Positions 17,998 through 27,682 of a DNA stretch of 64,000 nucleotides are shown here, piece after piece. The notes beneath the pieces are model-generated. The model saw only the letters and a list, made by a program, of their open reading frames with translations. It made no database searches and had not been told where the DNA came from. Positions within the stretch are counted from its first letter, which is position 1; every line of letters begins with the position of its first letter. Origin of the DNA: Granulicella sp. S156 (GTDB lineage Bacteria > Acidobacteriota > Terriglobia > Terriglobales > Acidobacteriaceae); the NCBI RefSeq assembly GCF_009766105.1, contig NZ_LMUH01000008.1, forward strand, positions 70,180 through 134,179, given 5' to 3'. A program made the position numbers and the translations under genes.

Positions 17998-19743
17998 TCA
18001 ATTACAGCCTTTGGCGCGAGGTATGTCCACGGGCATCACGATCTGCCCTGCCTCTCGGATTCGCTTGATGAAGCGTTGGGGATTGATCCCCTGAACGCTG
18101 GTGCCTTCTTCCAGCGCGCTGTGAGCGGCCAAGGCGGCACTCTCGCTGAGGACCATAAATGGAGGTTCCATACGAATCGAGGCAAAACATACATGGCTGG
18201 CCGAAACGCAGAACGTCACCAAAAGATTCTCGCATTCTTCCGCACGTGGGGTAAGAATTTTATAGCTGATCGGATATGACCCGGCTATGCGATTGTAGAA
18301 TTCGCCTTCAGGCACTATTCGCCCTCCAACAGCCACACGCTGGCACCCGTGAGAATCGAGTGAGTATGTCCCAAGACCGACAGAGTCGGGTAGTCTCTTA
18401 GGTGGATTTTCGCAATCGCTTTGCCGCATCACATACGTACCAATCAAGCGCCGCGCCTCACGCACATAAAGTTGCGTAGGCCATCCGTTGGTGTCCTGAA
18501 ATTCGTCGCGTGGCAAACCCCACAACGCAAGATCGGCACGAATATCCGGAGCAACTCGAGGGTCGTTCTGGAGGAAGTAGTACAGTCCTCGCTGATAGTC
18601 CTCATGAGCATGCCAGAGGCTTGCCCGTTCCGGCCAACTAGCCTTTGCGTATCGCTCAGCGCCGCCAGTCACAAAGTCCATAGAAACGGGGGCAGCATTA
18701 TTGACGTCTGTCTTTCCATTGGGCAGCGCGGAAAATTTGAGCAGCCGCCCCATGCCAGGCATATGCATCTGCTCGGCGCGAAAAGGGTGTCCCGCTGCAG
18801 ACTGGGCGGCAAGCATTCGCGCCAGAATCTCGTATGTCGCCGGGTTGTAGTTAGCTCCTGGCTGAATTGGGATTGGATTGTCCTTTACCAGACAGAGACG
18901 AAAGTTATACGCCTGAATGAATGGCGAACTCGATCCCATTGTCCCAAGCGGCTGGCTGGAAACCAACGGAATGAGTCCGCTGGAAGGCTGCCCGGGTTTT
19001 ACGTAAGGATCAAGAGCTATGCCGAACTCGGTCTTATCACTAAGAAGAATGCCTGCCTGCTTTTCGCCATACTCGTCTCGGCTCTCGCGGTCGCCGCGAT
19101 GCGAGATGCCGGTCGCAGCCAACAAGTCGCCTTCATAAGAAGCGTCGATGAACATGGAGGCTGAGATGCTGACATAGGAGCGTTCCATTGGCTCTGGTGC
19201 TGGTGCACCCCTCCGATCCACCGGTGCTTTGTCGAGCACCAGTGTCCGTATCCGCCGGCCCTCTTTACGTACAGAAGCCACGCGACTCTCGCGAAAGATC
19301 GTTATGTGCTTTGTCTGTTCTCCAAGCATTTGCTCGAGTACAACCTCCGCCACGTGAGGTTCGGCTACCGCACCGTCGTTGCCAAACTTGGCAACATCTA
19401 CGCCCTTCGCTGCATAATATTCGCGGACACGCCGATAGTACTCACCGGTCAGCCCACCGAAGGCGCGGACGCCACCAATCTTTATGTCCACCCATCCGAG
19501 GCCTCCGCTGGTCATACCACCAAGATGACGGGTCGGCTCAACGAGTGCCACCGACCTCCCCAGCCGACCCAACGCAACCGCAGCGATGACGCCGCCCGAA
19601 ACACCACCGTAGATACAGACATCCACCTGGAGTTTGTGTCCGGGAGCCGCGCCCCATGCGGCCGAGCGCATAAGAATTGGCGCAACCGCAGCCGTGGGAG
19701 CGGTCCGAAGAAACCGTCGCCGCGTGACAGAGCTTGACTTCAT
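17998..19743 (-). CDS. Tat-exported FAD-dependent oxidoreductase (FAD_oxidored family)
   Basis: About 581 residues from the ATG at 19743, which has AAGGAAG immediately upstream; an in-frame start at 19782 would add 13 residues. A twin-arginine signal (SVTRRRFLRTAP, residues 5-16) with AAVAPILMRSAAWGA precedes the Rossmann dinucleotide-binding motif at about residues 40-70 (VCIYGGVSGGVIAAVALGRLGRSVALVEP). Further family marks are GGMTSGGLGW, YVSISASMFIDASYEGDLLA and the C-terminal MRQSDCENPP and LLVTFCVSASHVCFASIRMEP. Export by Tat implies folding with FAD in the cytoplasm. It is last of five closely spaced minus-strand genes with two related FAD enzymes and a GH2 enzyme, 95 bases after its neighbour. 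The substrate is unknown; oxidation of a released sugar or aglycone is plausible from context. Confidence 0.88.
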   Translation of the reverse strand: MKSSSVTRRRFLRTAPTAAVAPILMRSAAWGAAPGHKLQVDVCIYGGVSGGVIAAVALGRLGRSVALVEPTRHLGGMTSGGLGWVDIKIGGVRAFGGLTGEYYRRVREYYAAKGVDVAKFGNDGAVAEPHVAEVVLEQMLGEQTKHITIFRESRVASVRKEGRRIRTLVLDKAPVDRRGAPAPEPMERSYVSISASMFIDASYEGDLLAATGISHRGDRESRDEYGEKQAGILLSDKTEFGIALDPYVKPGQPSSGLIPLVSSQPLGTMGSSSPFIQAYNFRLCLVKDNPIPIQPGANYNPATYEILARMLAAQSAAGHPFRAEQMHMPGMGRLLKFSALPNGKTDVNNAAPVSMDFVTGGAERYAKASWPERASLWHAHEDYQRGLYYFLQNDPRVAPDIRADLALWGLPRDEFQDTNGWPTQLYVREARRLIGTYVMRQSDCENPPKRLPDSVGLGTYSLDSHGCQRVAVGGRIVPEGEFYNRIAGSYPISYKILTPRAEECENLLVTFCVSASHVCFASIRMEPPFMVLSESAALAAHSALEEGTSVQGINPQRFIKRIREAGQIVMPVDIPRAKGCN

Positions 19744-19838
19744 CTTCCTTATCCCCAGTCCCTCAAATGGTGAGGTACGCAATTGGAATCAGCAACTCCG
19801 CTATAGGTCGAGAATTCGGCAGGTCACGAAGCATTCAC

Positions 19839-21929
19839 TTAGTTTTTTCGCATGCTGTTGTAGAGGATGATCGCGGCAGTGCCACGGGTTAGCGGAGCAT
19901 CACTCGCATCGACGACACCTCGATGCAACAGGGATATATTTTTTGAAGGTCCGGGTCTTTGCTTCTCTTCCAGCTTCGCGACCGCATCCATGAAGATGTT
20001 CACGTCGATACCATCATTGGGACAAAACAGTGTCGCGGACCCATTACAAGCCGGCAAAGTCTCCGTACGCCGCCAGGCTTCTACCGATGGGGAAATGGGA
20101 GAATAAACGGGAACATCGGAGTAGCTGGATTTGTCGAAAAACGTATGATCGGTCTCATTCTCTGGTACGTCCGAAGATTCGTTGAGATGGAACGCATGCT
20201 CCAGTAGGACAGCCACCTGTCCACGGTCGAGGGGTTCTTGTGGTTTGAAGCCCACATCTGTAAGCGGGAACCAGTTGCGAACGTAGGCCATCTGCGCTGC
20301 CTGCCACGGCACCGTACCAGCAGCCATATCAGACATGTGCGCGCGTGAAAGCACGACTCCACTCTTGAGAAGCGCAATTTGTACTTCAGCCACGGGGACT
20401 TTCCGCGGCGAAACATTGTCGCTGACAGCCATCGCGGCTAAGACTCCCGCAGCCTGTCCGGTCAACATGGTGCTTGGCTGCAGGCGTGTTGCTCCGTTGG
20501 CCATTCGCGACTGCGAGATGTTCTTCTCCGCAGCCAGCAGACCATCCACCTTTTCCGGGATGAGCGACCCAAGCGGAATTTCGAATGGTCCTGAGCGGAA
20601 TCCTGGTGGCCGGTCCGTCACGTGCTCCAGCTCCGACTCAAAGTTTGCCGGCGCATTGCATCCGTGCAGGTCGTCTGCGTAATCGCCCACCGCAATCGAG
20701 TCAGGAAAGCCGACCACAGACATGCCGCCCTGCGTTTCGCGCCGCAGTTCCCCACTGGTTAGTGTGTGCTCGCCAACCAGTCGCTGGCTCTCACGCACAT
20801 ACGGCATCACAGGAAAGTTCCGCTCAATCGCCTTGAACTCGGAAGGAATATTCGGGCAGGAGTTCTGCTCGCGATTAAACTTCGAATCGTAACCTTCGTC
20901 GTTGGCGATGGACCAGTTGACCTCTCCCAACTCATGCTGCAGGTAGTAAAGGTTCGCCAGCGTCTTCAACTTCGCTCCACATACCGTCTCATTGCGTTTT
21001 GCGCGGTCGTAGATGTCTGTCGTAGCGGGATAGTCATTGAACCAATTGACTCCCGTCCGCGTGATCCGGTTGTGCTCTGCGGAGGTGTAGGACTCCGGGT
21101 TAGAAGAGTCTGGCAGCCCCCGGTAGGCGTTATGCTCGCCAAAATCTATAGGAAGCGTTCGGTTGACCGAATTGCCATGCGCTTGCCATTGAGAGCGAAG
21201 CTTCGGTAGCCACTTTTCATACTCAGGCGGCTGATGCTTCATCTTCAACTCATCCGGAACACCATCTGTATAACGCTTGATGATGATGGGATAGGTGATG
21301 TCCTGAATGCAGGACGATTCGCTGCTCGGAGAAACAAAATGTCCTCTGCGGTAGCGCGCGGGCGTTAGTGGCAGCACATCACCATATTCCGTCGCATCGA
21401 TAAGAATTTTGCTGTGTAGCGTCATACCTTTCGCTGTAACGATGCCCTGAACAACATCTCCTTCACTCAGCACCTTCACAACCCGGTCTTCAAGGATCAG
21501 ATCGATATGGCCTTTCCCATAGGCACCTGCATTGATCTCATCGATCATGCCCTGCAGGATTTTGCGAATCGCTGAGGGCTCATAGCAGTGGGATTTTTCG
21601 CCCCAATAACAGGTCGAAACAGACTTACTCCTCGCCGCGTAATACGCCTCCATCCGCACAAGAAATTCTCTATAGATGCCCGAGGGAGGAATGGGGCTGG
21701 AGCCTTCGTCCATGGTGCTGACCGCAGCAGCTGATGCCTGGCCGCCGATCCAATCGGTTTCTTCGAGCAGCGCCACATGCGCTCCCATGCGCGCAGCCGA
21801 TAGCGCAGCCGCCGTTCCTCCTGTCCCCGCTCCAGCAATAACAACGTCGTAGTTCCGTTTCCCGCCCTGAGCGGTGGAGATCGGTACGATCGAAAACAGC
21901 AAGAGGAATATCAAACAATATCGCTGCAT
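19839..21929 (-). CDS. Secreted FAD-dependent oxidoreductase with S-layer-homology-like tail
   Basis: 696 residues. A Sec-type signal peptide (residues 1-20, FLLLFSIVPISTAQ) precedes the FAD-binding motif DVVIAGAGTGGTAAALSAARMGAHVALLEE (about 28-57; GxGxxG form complete) and IGGQASAAAVSTMDEG. Redox-domain marks are LIDATEYGDVLPLTPARYRRG, VMPYVRESQRLVGEHTLTSGEL and the ISQSRMANGATRLQPSTMLTGQAAG segment near residue 490. From about residue 542 to the end the sequence resembles degenerate S-layer-homology repeats (DVGFKPQEPLDRGQVAVLLE; SSYSDVPVYSPISPSVEAW; ATLFCPNDGIDV; PLTRGTAAIILYNSM), which would anchor the enzyme at the cell surface. Fourth gene of the group, 57 bases after the GH2 gene. Substrate not evident. 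Confidence 0.87.
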   Translation of the reverse strand: MQRYCLIFLLLFSIVPISTAQGGKRNYDVVIAGAGTGGTAAALSAARMGAHVALLEETDWIGGQASAAAVSTMDEGSSPIPPSGIYREFLVRMEAYYAARSKSVSTCYWGEKSHCYEPSAIRKILQGMIDEINAGAYGKGHIDLILEDRVVKVLSEGDVVQGIVTAKGMTLHSKILIDATEYGDVLPLTPARYRRGHFVSPSSESSCIQDITYPIIIKRYTDGVPDELKMKHQPPEYEKWLPKLRSQWQAHGNSVNRTLPIDFGEHNAYRGLPDSSNPESYTSAEHNRITRTGVNWFNDYPATTDIYDRAKRNETVCGAKLKTLANLYYLQHELGEVNWSIANDEGYDSKFNREQNSCPNIPSEFKAIERNFPVMPYVRESQRLVGEHTLTSGELRRETQGGMSVVGFPDSIAVGDYADDLHGCNAPANFESELEHVTDRPPGFRSGPFEIPLGSLIPEKVDGLLAAEKNISQSRMANGATRLQPSTMLTGQAAGVLAAMAVSDNVSPRKVPVAEVQIALLKSGVVLSRAHMSDMAAGTVPWQAAQMAYVRNWFPLTDVGFKPQEPLDRGQVAVLLEHAFHLNESSDVPENETDHTFFDKSSYSDVPVYSPISPSVEAWRRTETLPACNGSATLFCPNDGIDVNIFMDAVAKLEEKQRPGPSKNISLLHRGVVDASDAPLTRGTAAIILYNSMRKN

Positions 21930-21986
21930 CAGAAACTCCTTATAATTTCTTGCGCGGCAGAACTCCGGATCGGTTGATGGAAGGTT

Positions 21987-24626
21987 CTATTTGAATACCG
22001 CCGGCACAAGTTGGCTTACGGGGTGCGCCATCGGATCAGCATTCTCATTTGGCGCGACTGACACTTCGCTCGTCGAGGAGACGAGGTCAAGATTGAATCC
22101 GTCCACCTCCAGCAGAGGCGCTTCTCCGACTAAATCCTTCGTTGCGACTTCAATGGAGACTGTTCTCATTTCGCCTGGGACAAGCGACAAATAGTTGTCG
22201 GAGTAAAAAACTGGTAGTACACGACTCTTGCTGGTACCGCGGTGCAGCTGAAGATGCGTCATCAGCGCAATCCGGTCACTTTGATTTCTAAGAGTGACGG
22301 TAAGTATTGTCGAGTCACCCCGCGTACTGGATGTCGCAGTAACAGTGATTTTTGCCTTGTCGAGCTTCTGCAGCCCCGCAAAATCGTCCTGCGCTACATT
22401 CTGCCAGTAGAAATTCGTCGAGAGCAGTTGGCCTGCAGAGTTGAGTAGATCGAGCTTCACGAAGTACAGGGGACTTATACGAGAGTTCACTTCAAGCTGC
22501 GCGGCCTTCAGCGTCGTACTCGCCGGCACTTCAGACACCGCATATTCGTAAGCGTGATCGACTTTGCTGTCAGAGGTGTAGTTGGTGACTTTGACCTTCA
22601 GATCGCGTAGAGCCTCGCCGGTATTGTTGACGACTTCAATCCCGCGTCGCGCCTCGTTCAGTTGCACGTGTATAGCCTCTGCCGCCTTCTTCGTCGCAAA
22701 GAGAGCCGCATTCGGTTCAAGATCGTAGTGATAGAGTTGCCATACGAAACTCGGCTGCGCGGGATGGCTCATCCAGGTAATCACGCCTGTCGTCTCACGA
22801 AACATCTCTGCATTCCGACTCTCGTACATGGCGCGGAATGCCTCGTAATTCGCCAGCTGCGCTTTCCTAACGAAGTCTGCGAGGTTGCGGATGTTCCCAT
22901 ACCGCTTGGCGAGCGTGATTGGATATTCGTCACCGCGCTGAGCGCCGCGAGCCATATCATGCTGGGCCCAATCGTCATTGATCGTCTCCCAGTCTTTCTC
23001 GGGCATCATGCCCTGGATCGACTCGATCGTCGGAACCGACATGGATCCAGTTTCCGTTTTGAAGGCCTCGTTGAACGCGTAGAAATATCGTGGAGAGCGC
23101 CAGTAATACGGCCCGTGGGAGGAGACTCCACGGCCCTCGGCTGAATTGGATTGATATGTGCGGGTTGGATCGAGTTCCACCATCATGCTCTTGAGCTGAT
23201 CGTCCAGTTTCTTCGGTGGATAGCCTTCGTTGCGGGCGCACCAGACCGCTATCGATGGGTGATTGCGATAGCGCAGAACTTTATCCTTCACATTCGCGAG
23301 ATAAGGCGGAATGTTCTCAACATTGGGACCGTCGCCAGGGTTCGGCTGAAAGAATTCGTCCCACAGCAAGAGCCCGTATTTGTCAGCAAGATCATAGAAG
23401 TCTGGGCTTGTACTCTGCCCGACCCAGTTGCGGATCATATTCAGGTTCGCAAGCGCATGCATGTGGAATTGCGCATCAAGACGCTCATACGAAACCCGCT
23501 TCATGGCTTCGTCCAGGCCCCAGTCACCGCCGCGCACCATCACCTTGACGCCGTTTACAGAAATCGTGAGGTACTCAGAATCAGGAACGGAATACTCGAT
23601 CTTGCGAATTCCGAAGTTGGTGACATACGTGTCAGATGTTTCACTTCCCTGCTTCCAGCTTAGAGAAAGTTTGTAGAGGTTCTGCTTGCCGTACCCATTC
23701 GGCCACCAGAGGCTCGGGGACGCGATATGCAGTTGCGGTAATGAAGATGCGTCCATCTTGACGGTGGTCGATACGGACGGCGGTAAAGTCATCTTCTTCT
23801 CGAAGGTAATGTCAGCTCCGTGGCCGCTGATCACGCCAACGAGTGTACCGACACTTTCTTTGCTTGAGAGGTTTTTCAGTCGCGTTTCAATCGTCAGGTC
23901 TGCGCTCTCATGCGATGGGGCGAGGACACTGGTAACAAACGGATTTTCCAGTGTGACAGGTCCGGTGGAGTCAAGAGTTACGGGAAGCCAGATTCCCGTG
24001 TCGCGATCACGTACGGCGGCCAACCAATCCCAGCCAACAGTCGACAAGAATGTTGCCCCATCCAGTGCGCTCTCTCCGCCGTTCTTCCCGATGCCAAGTG
24101 CAACGGTATGTTCATGCGGTGTGCCCGGATGTGGCTGAGGATGCACGAGCACGGCTAGTCCTGCGGTCTTGCCGGGTCTTGCCCATTGGCTGATATCGAA
24201 GTCCCCACGGATGAATGCGCCGAGCATCGTTCCCACCTGATGACCATTCACCCAGACTTCAGCCGAATAATTTATGCCGCCAAAGTGAAGCCAGGTGTGC
24301 CGGCCTTTGTCTGCTGTTGGCACTGCGAAGTTGGCGCGATACCAGTACGAGGCTTTGTTTAAGCTCTCAGGAATCGCACGCATATTCTCGCCGTAGAGCG
24401 GTTCGGGATAGACCTTATTGTCGACGAGCGTGGTGAGAACCGTGCCGGGCACCGTGGCTCGATACCAACCTACAGGCTTGAATCCTGTCTGAGAGATAGC
24501 AGCACCTTCGGCCGCGACCTTGGAGGAGTCCCGCATGGACCATCCTGAGATTGTGGAAGGCACGGTTTGGCAAGGAATTGCTGTTGTCAACAAGAAAGCT
24601 ATACAACAGAGGACAGCTTTAGACAT
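21987..24626 (-). CDS. Secreted GH2 exo-glycosidase, exo-beta-glucosaminidase/beta-mannosidase type
   Basis: About 879 residues from the ATG at 24626, with GGAG seven bases upstream; an in-frame GTG at 24641 overlaps that site. A signal peptide (about 1-20) leads into a GH2 sugar-binding sandwich (SGWSMRDSSKV, GWYRATVPGTVLTTLVD, YWYRANFAVP, INYSAEVWVNGHQVG). This beginning is typical of the exo-beta-D-glucosaminidase and endo-beta-mannosidase branch. The TIM barrel carries the acid/base Glu467 (VWCARNEGYPP) and nucleophile Glu525 (FKTETGSMSVP). A C-terminal sandwich follows. It should release terminal beta-linked glucosamine, mannose or a similar sugar outside the cytoplasm. It lies between two FAD oxidoreductase genes, 75 bases after one and 57 before the other, so hydrolysis and oxidation may be consecutive steps. 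Confidence 0.9.
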   Translation of the reverse strand: MSKAVLCCIAFLLTTAIPCQTVPSTISGWSMRDSSKVAAEGAAISQTGFKPVGWYRATVPGTVLTTLVDNKVYPEPLYGENMRAIPESLNKASYWYRANFAVPTADKGRHTWLHFGGINYSAEVWVNGHQVGTMLGAFIRGDFDISQWARPGKTAGLAVLVHPQPHPGTPHEHTVALGIGKNGGESALDGATFLSTVGWDWLAAVRDRDTGIWLPVTLDSTGPVTLENPFVTSVLAPSHESADLTIETRLKNLSSKESVGTLVGVISGHGADITFEKKMTLPPSVSTTVKMDASSLPQLHIASPSLWWPNGYGKQNLYKLSLSWKQGSETSDTYVTNFGIRKIEYSVPDSEYLTISVNGVKVMVRGGDWGLDEAMKRVSYERLDAQFHMHALANLNMIRNWVGQSTSPDFYDLADKYGLLLWDEFFQPNPGDGPNVENIPPYLANVKDKVLRYRNHPSIAVWCARNEGYPPKKLDDQLKSMMVELDPTRTYQSNSAEGRGVSSHGPYYWRSPRYFYAFNEAFKTETGSMSVPTIESIQGMMPEKDWETINDDWAQHDMARGAQRGDEYPITLAKRYGNIRNLADFVRKAQLANYEAFRAMYESRNAEMFRETTGVITWMSHPAQPSFVWQLYHYDLEPNAALFATKKAAEAIHVQLNEARRGIEVVNNTGEALRDLKVKVTNYTSDSKVDHAYEYAVSEVPASTTLKAAQLEVNSRISPLYFVKLDLLNSAGQLLSTNFYWQNVAQDDFAGLQKLDKAKITVTATSSTRGDSTILTVTLRNQSDRIALMTHLQLHRGTSKSRVLPVFYSDNYLSLVPGEMRTVSIEVATKDLVGEAPLLEVDGFNLDLVSSTSEVSVAPNENADPMAHPVSQLVPAVFK

Positions 24627-24701
24627 CGATTGACTCCGCACGCGTTGTAACGTGAATCAGGGAAGAGTTTGGATAGGCATATTCGTAAACAAATATGCCC
24701 G

Positions 24702-26333
24702 CTACTTAGGTGGCGCAGGACCTTCCTGCGACCGTTCCGAGAGATGAAGGATCGCTCCTTGCGCATGCAGAAGCTGCTGCAGTTGCGCGATATCAATGTC
24801 GGCAACGGGCTTACCGGAACGAAGCGCGAGCGCCGCAGTGTCGCCGGCGGCCTGGCCAATCATCATGTATTGCGGTTCCATCCGCAACGAAGAATAGGCC
24901 ACATGCGATGCTGAGAAGCAGACCGGGACGAGTAGATTGTCCGTCTGCTGCCGCCGTGGAATGATTGTCCCGAAAGCGATCTCATACGACCGAACGGCAA
25001 CCTGGACGTCGCCTTCGTTTCGCGCGCTTCCATCCGGAAGCACCACGCGTTGCACGTTGTGCGAATCACTGTTGTAGGAGCCCATCGCGATGGAGTCGGG
25101 CTTCGTGCGGTTCACTTGCAAGTCGCTTTCGCGCATTACATAAAGTCCGATCATGCGGCGGCCCTCGCGAATGTAGAGCTGCGGCGGCCAGTTGTCGTTG
25201 TCGACAAATTCATCTTTCGCCCGGCCCCAGCTATTGACTTCATTGCGTAGCGACTTCGGCACACGCGGGTCTGAAGCAAGAAACCAGAAAAACGACTGCG
25301 TGTAGAGCATGTGGTCATCCCAGATGCGCTTGCGCTCCGAGTAACTCGCATCCGGATACGTCCAGCTTTTGCCGAGATAGTCCGTGGAGAAAGCGCCCTG
25401 ATTGTTAAAGTCACCCTTGCGGTGCGAAATCATCACGGGATTCGTGACGTCATGGAAGGTAGGCTCTCGCCCTTCATGCGCTTTCCACAGCTGCAGATAG
25501 CGCGCCAGCAGTTCAAACCTCGCGCCGTCGTAGCCCTTCGGCTCGGTCCACGCGCGGCGGTTCGCCGGATCGTCGGTGAGGATGAGACGGAAGTTATACG
25601 ACTGAACTTTGCGATCCCCAGATCCTTGCACGCCCATCGGTTGCGAGCCGACCTCAGGGAGGAGCTTGCCGTGCTCGTCGTAGCCGGAGATCTTCCACTG
25701 GAACTGATGCAGCGGCGTTTCGGTGCGAACGCCTGCCAGGTCTTCCCCGTACACGTCGATTCCTTCACGTCCGACCGTGTACTGCACATGGGCCTGCGCC
25801 ATAAGGTCGCCCTCGTAAGTGCAGTCCGCGAAGATTTTGGCGGGCCAGCGTTTTCCGTCTTCCGTGGTTACGGTAAGAATGCGGGTGCCCTTGAGGCTTG
25901 CACCATCCGTTTCCATGAGGCGTTCGTGCAGGTGCACCTCGACACCGGCATCTTTCAACCAACGCTGGAAGATGGCTTCGCCAACATGCGGCTCGCTGAG
26001 CCAGTTCTCGTGCCTGGCAAGGGTATGCACGTTGTACTGCGCGGCGGCCTCGCGATAGAACTCCCGAGCGTACCCGCCGATGATCGGAAAGTAAGCAACA
26101 TCAGTCGCCGAGAGACCACCGGTCACCATTCCGCCGAGGTGCGAACCCGGCTCAAGCAGAACGACTTTGAACCCCTGCTTGGCCGCCGTATACGCAGTGA
26201 CGACGCCTGAGGCGGTCCCGCCATAGACGAGCAGATCCACCGACGGCTTATGAGATTCTGCCCAAACGGACGACGCGAAAAGCGAAAGCAAAAGAGCGGT
26301 ACACAAGCGGGGGGCCAGAACTCTGTGCGTCAT
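24702..26333 (-). CDS. Secreted FAD-dependent oxidoreductase (FAD_oxidored family)
   Basis: 543 residues from the ATG at 26333; a GTG at 26369 in frame is less likely. A Sec signal peptide (ALLLSLFASSVWAES, residues about 12-26) is followed by the dinucleotide-binding segment DLLVYGGTASGVVTAYTAAKQGFKVVLLEP and GGMVTGGLSATDVAYFPIIGG. IFADCTYEGDLMAQAHVQYTVGREG and the C-terminal LLVPVCFSASHVAYSSLRMEPQYMMIGQAAG are family marks shared with the enzyme at 17998-19743. The two are clear paralogues, but one uses Sec and the other Tat. It follows the regulator by 59 bases and should be co-transcribed with it. Family members are frequent beside glycoside hydrolases in Acidobacteriota and Planctomycetota, but few reactions are known (family knowledge). 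Confidence 0.88.
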   Translation of the reverse strand: MTHRVLAPRLCTALLLSLFASSVWAESHKPSVDLLVYGGTASGVVTAYTAAKQGFKVVLLEPGSHLGGMVTGGLSATDVAYFPIIGGYAREFYREAAAQYNVHTLARHENWLSEPHVGEAIFQRWLKDAGVEVHLHERLMETDGASLKGTRILTVTTEDGKRWPAKIFADCTYEGDLMAQAHVQYTVGREGIDVYGEDLAGVRTETPLHQFQWKISGYDEHGKLLPEVGSQPMGVQGSGDRKVQSYNFRLILTDDPANRRAWTEPKGYDGARFELLARYLQLWKAHEGREPTFHDVTNPVMISHRKGDFNNQGAFSTDYLGKSWTYPDASYSERKRIWDDHMLYTQSFFWFLASDPRVPKSLRNEVNSWGRAKDEFVDNDNWPPQLYIREGRRMIGLYVMRESDLQVNRTKPDSIAMGSYNSDSHNVQRVVLPDGSARNEGDVQVAVRSYEIAFGTIIPRRQQTDNLLVPVCFSASHVAYSSLRMEPQYMMIGQAAGDTAALALRSGKPVADIDIAQLQQLLHAQGAILHLSERSQEGPAPPK

Positions 26334-26392
26334 AAGAACGTATGCTCCCACGCAAAGGGGTTGCAGCACACGTTTCCGACAGTATGTTACGG

Positions 26393-27682
26393 TTACATCG
26401 CACTGGATGGTGCGTGCGCAGCGAATGGGTGCACAGTGACAGGCCAGGTCCGCAGCGGATGATCGACGTTCAGTTCTGTCTTGACGACCATCTCCCAGTA
26501 TTCCGGATTGCCATGGCTGCGCAACATGGTCTCGATGGAATTGACGCCGGCATTTGAGGAAAGCATGGAGATCACGGCCGCCGTATCCCGGGATTCGATC
26601 AGAAGAACCCGCAGGCCCGGGCTTCTTCCCGGAAGCATGGCGATAATGGCGGGCCGAATGATCCGCTCCGGCGACTCATGAATCACCGGGTAACTTGCCG
26701 GTTCTCCCGCCTGAGGCTTCGCGTTCACCGCGGCCTCTTCGTCATGAGGCAGCGAAAAGTTCATCGCTTCCAGATACTCATGCAGCGGTTGCAGAGTCTG
26801 ATAGGTGCCGAGTGCGATCACGTTCGACTGCTCGAGCACAAGCATGTCGGAATCGCGCATAACGTCGAAAGAAACCCGCTCGCGTCCGCCGACGGAGTCA
26901 AGGTAGCGCGCCAGACTGACGGCTGCCAGTGTGTCCGACGTCACCGTGTAGCTCTGCTGGAGCACCGGAACCCCCAGTTGTTTGGTGAAAGCCACGAAAG
27001 CCGGATCGACAGAAGCATCATGAAAATCGTTCACTCTTGTCGACCGGATACGGATGTCCTTATTGTTGGCAAACGCGAAAAAGACCGGCGTCGGCAGAAT
27101 GATCTTGATCGGCGCCTTGTTGCTGCTCAGGAAGGTGCTCCAGAAAGTCGTTGCCTTCGGAGCGGAGAGCGCTGAGGCGCGTTGGCCGGCATACCATCCG
27201 AGAAATCCGGTCACCACCAGGCAGACCGCCGCCGCGATGACGAGCAACGGCAAGGAACGGGGTGATGGAACACCAGCGAAAGTCGCAATGTCGGACTGTT
27301 TGGCGGGGGTTTCTGATTCAGCTGCGGGGCTGACAGGAACCTCCATGACCAAGAGTTGGTGGGTCCCGGTGGGGATCATTAGAATTTCAGGCTGGCCCGC
27401 ATCCCGGTAATAGTCCCTAAGCTTGCGCCGCAAGCGCGAGATGTGAACGCGCACTGAGGCGTCCGCCGTTGAGTCGAAATCCGCTTTACGGCCAAGCGCA
27501 TCGGTGGCGAGCGCGTACTCGTTGAGACTCTCCGAACGGTGAGTCCACAGATATTCGAGGAGTCGACGTTGCGTCTCAGCGCGGAGGAAGTGTGGACTGT
27601 TCAGGACCTGCTGAACATGCTCCTCCAACGGCTCTCGGGTGGACGATTCTTCTTCGTTCGCAATCTCAAGAGCTACCAACAT
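26393..27682 (-). CDS. Membrane-anchored winged-helix transcriptional regulator with periplasmic domain
   Basis: 429 residues. Residues 17-113 form an OmpR/CadC-like winged helix (HFLRAETQRRLLEYLWTH, SVRVHISRLRRKLRDYYRDAG, EILMIPTGTHQLLVME). One membrane span follows at about 144-165 (PLLVIAAAVCLVVTGFLGWYAG), then some 260 extracytoplasmic residues without a recognised domain. The layout is that of one-component, membrane-bound regulators such as CadC, in which the outer part senses a signal and the inner part binds DNA. It is the first gene of the FAD/GH2 group and faces a divergent receptor gene across 763 bases with three dyad symmetries, its likely targets (inference). TATAAT stands only 8-13 bases before the ATG on the minus strand, so the transcript may be leaderless. 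Confidence 0.85.
   Translation of the reverse strand: MLVALEIANEEESSTREPLEEHVQQVLNSPHFLRAETQRRLLEYLWTHRSESLNEYALATDALGRKADFDSTADASVRVHISRLRRKLRDYYRDAGQPEILMIPTGTHQLLVMEVPVSPAAESETPAKQSDIATFAGVPSPRSLPLLVIAAAVCLVVTGFLGWYAGQRASALSAPKATTFWSTFLSSNKAPIKIILPTPVFFAFANNKDIRIRSTRVNDFHDASVDPAFVAFTKQLGVPVLQQSYTVTSDTLAAVSLARYLDSVGGRERVSFDVMRDSDMLVLEQSNVIALGTYQTLQPLHEYLEAMNFSLPHDEEAAVNAKPQAGEPASYPVIHESPERIIRPAIIAMLPGRSPGLRVLLIESRDTAAVISMLSSNAGVNSIETMLRSHGNPEYWEMVVKTELNVDHPLRTWPVTVHPFAAHAPSSAM

Noticed and set aside
18421-19164. 247-codon plus-strand open frame
   Set aside because: Antisense shadow of the Tat-exported FAD oxidoreductase.
25311-26210. 299-codon plus-strand open frame
   Set aside because: Antisense to the FAD oxidoreductase at 24702-26333, which has a complete family signature.
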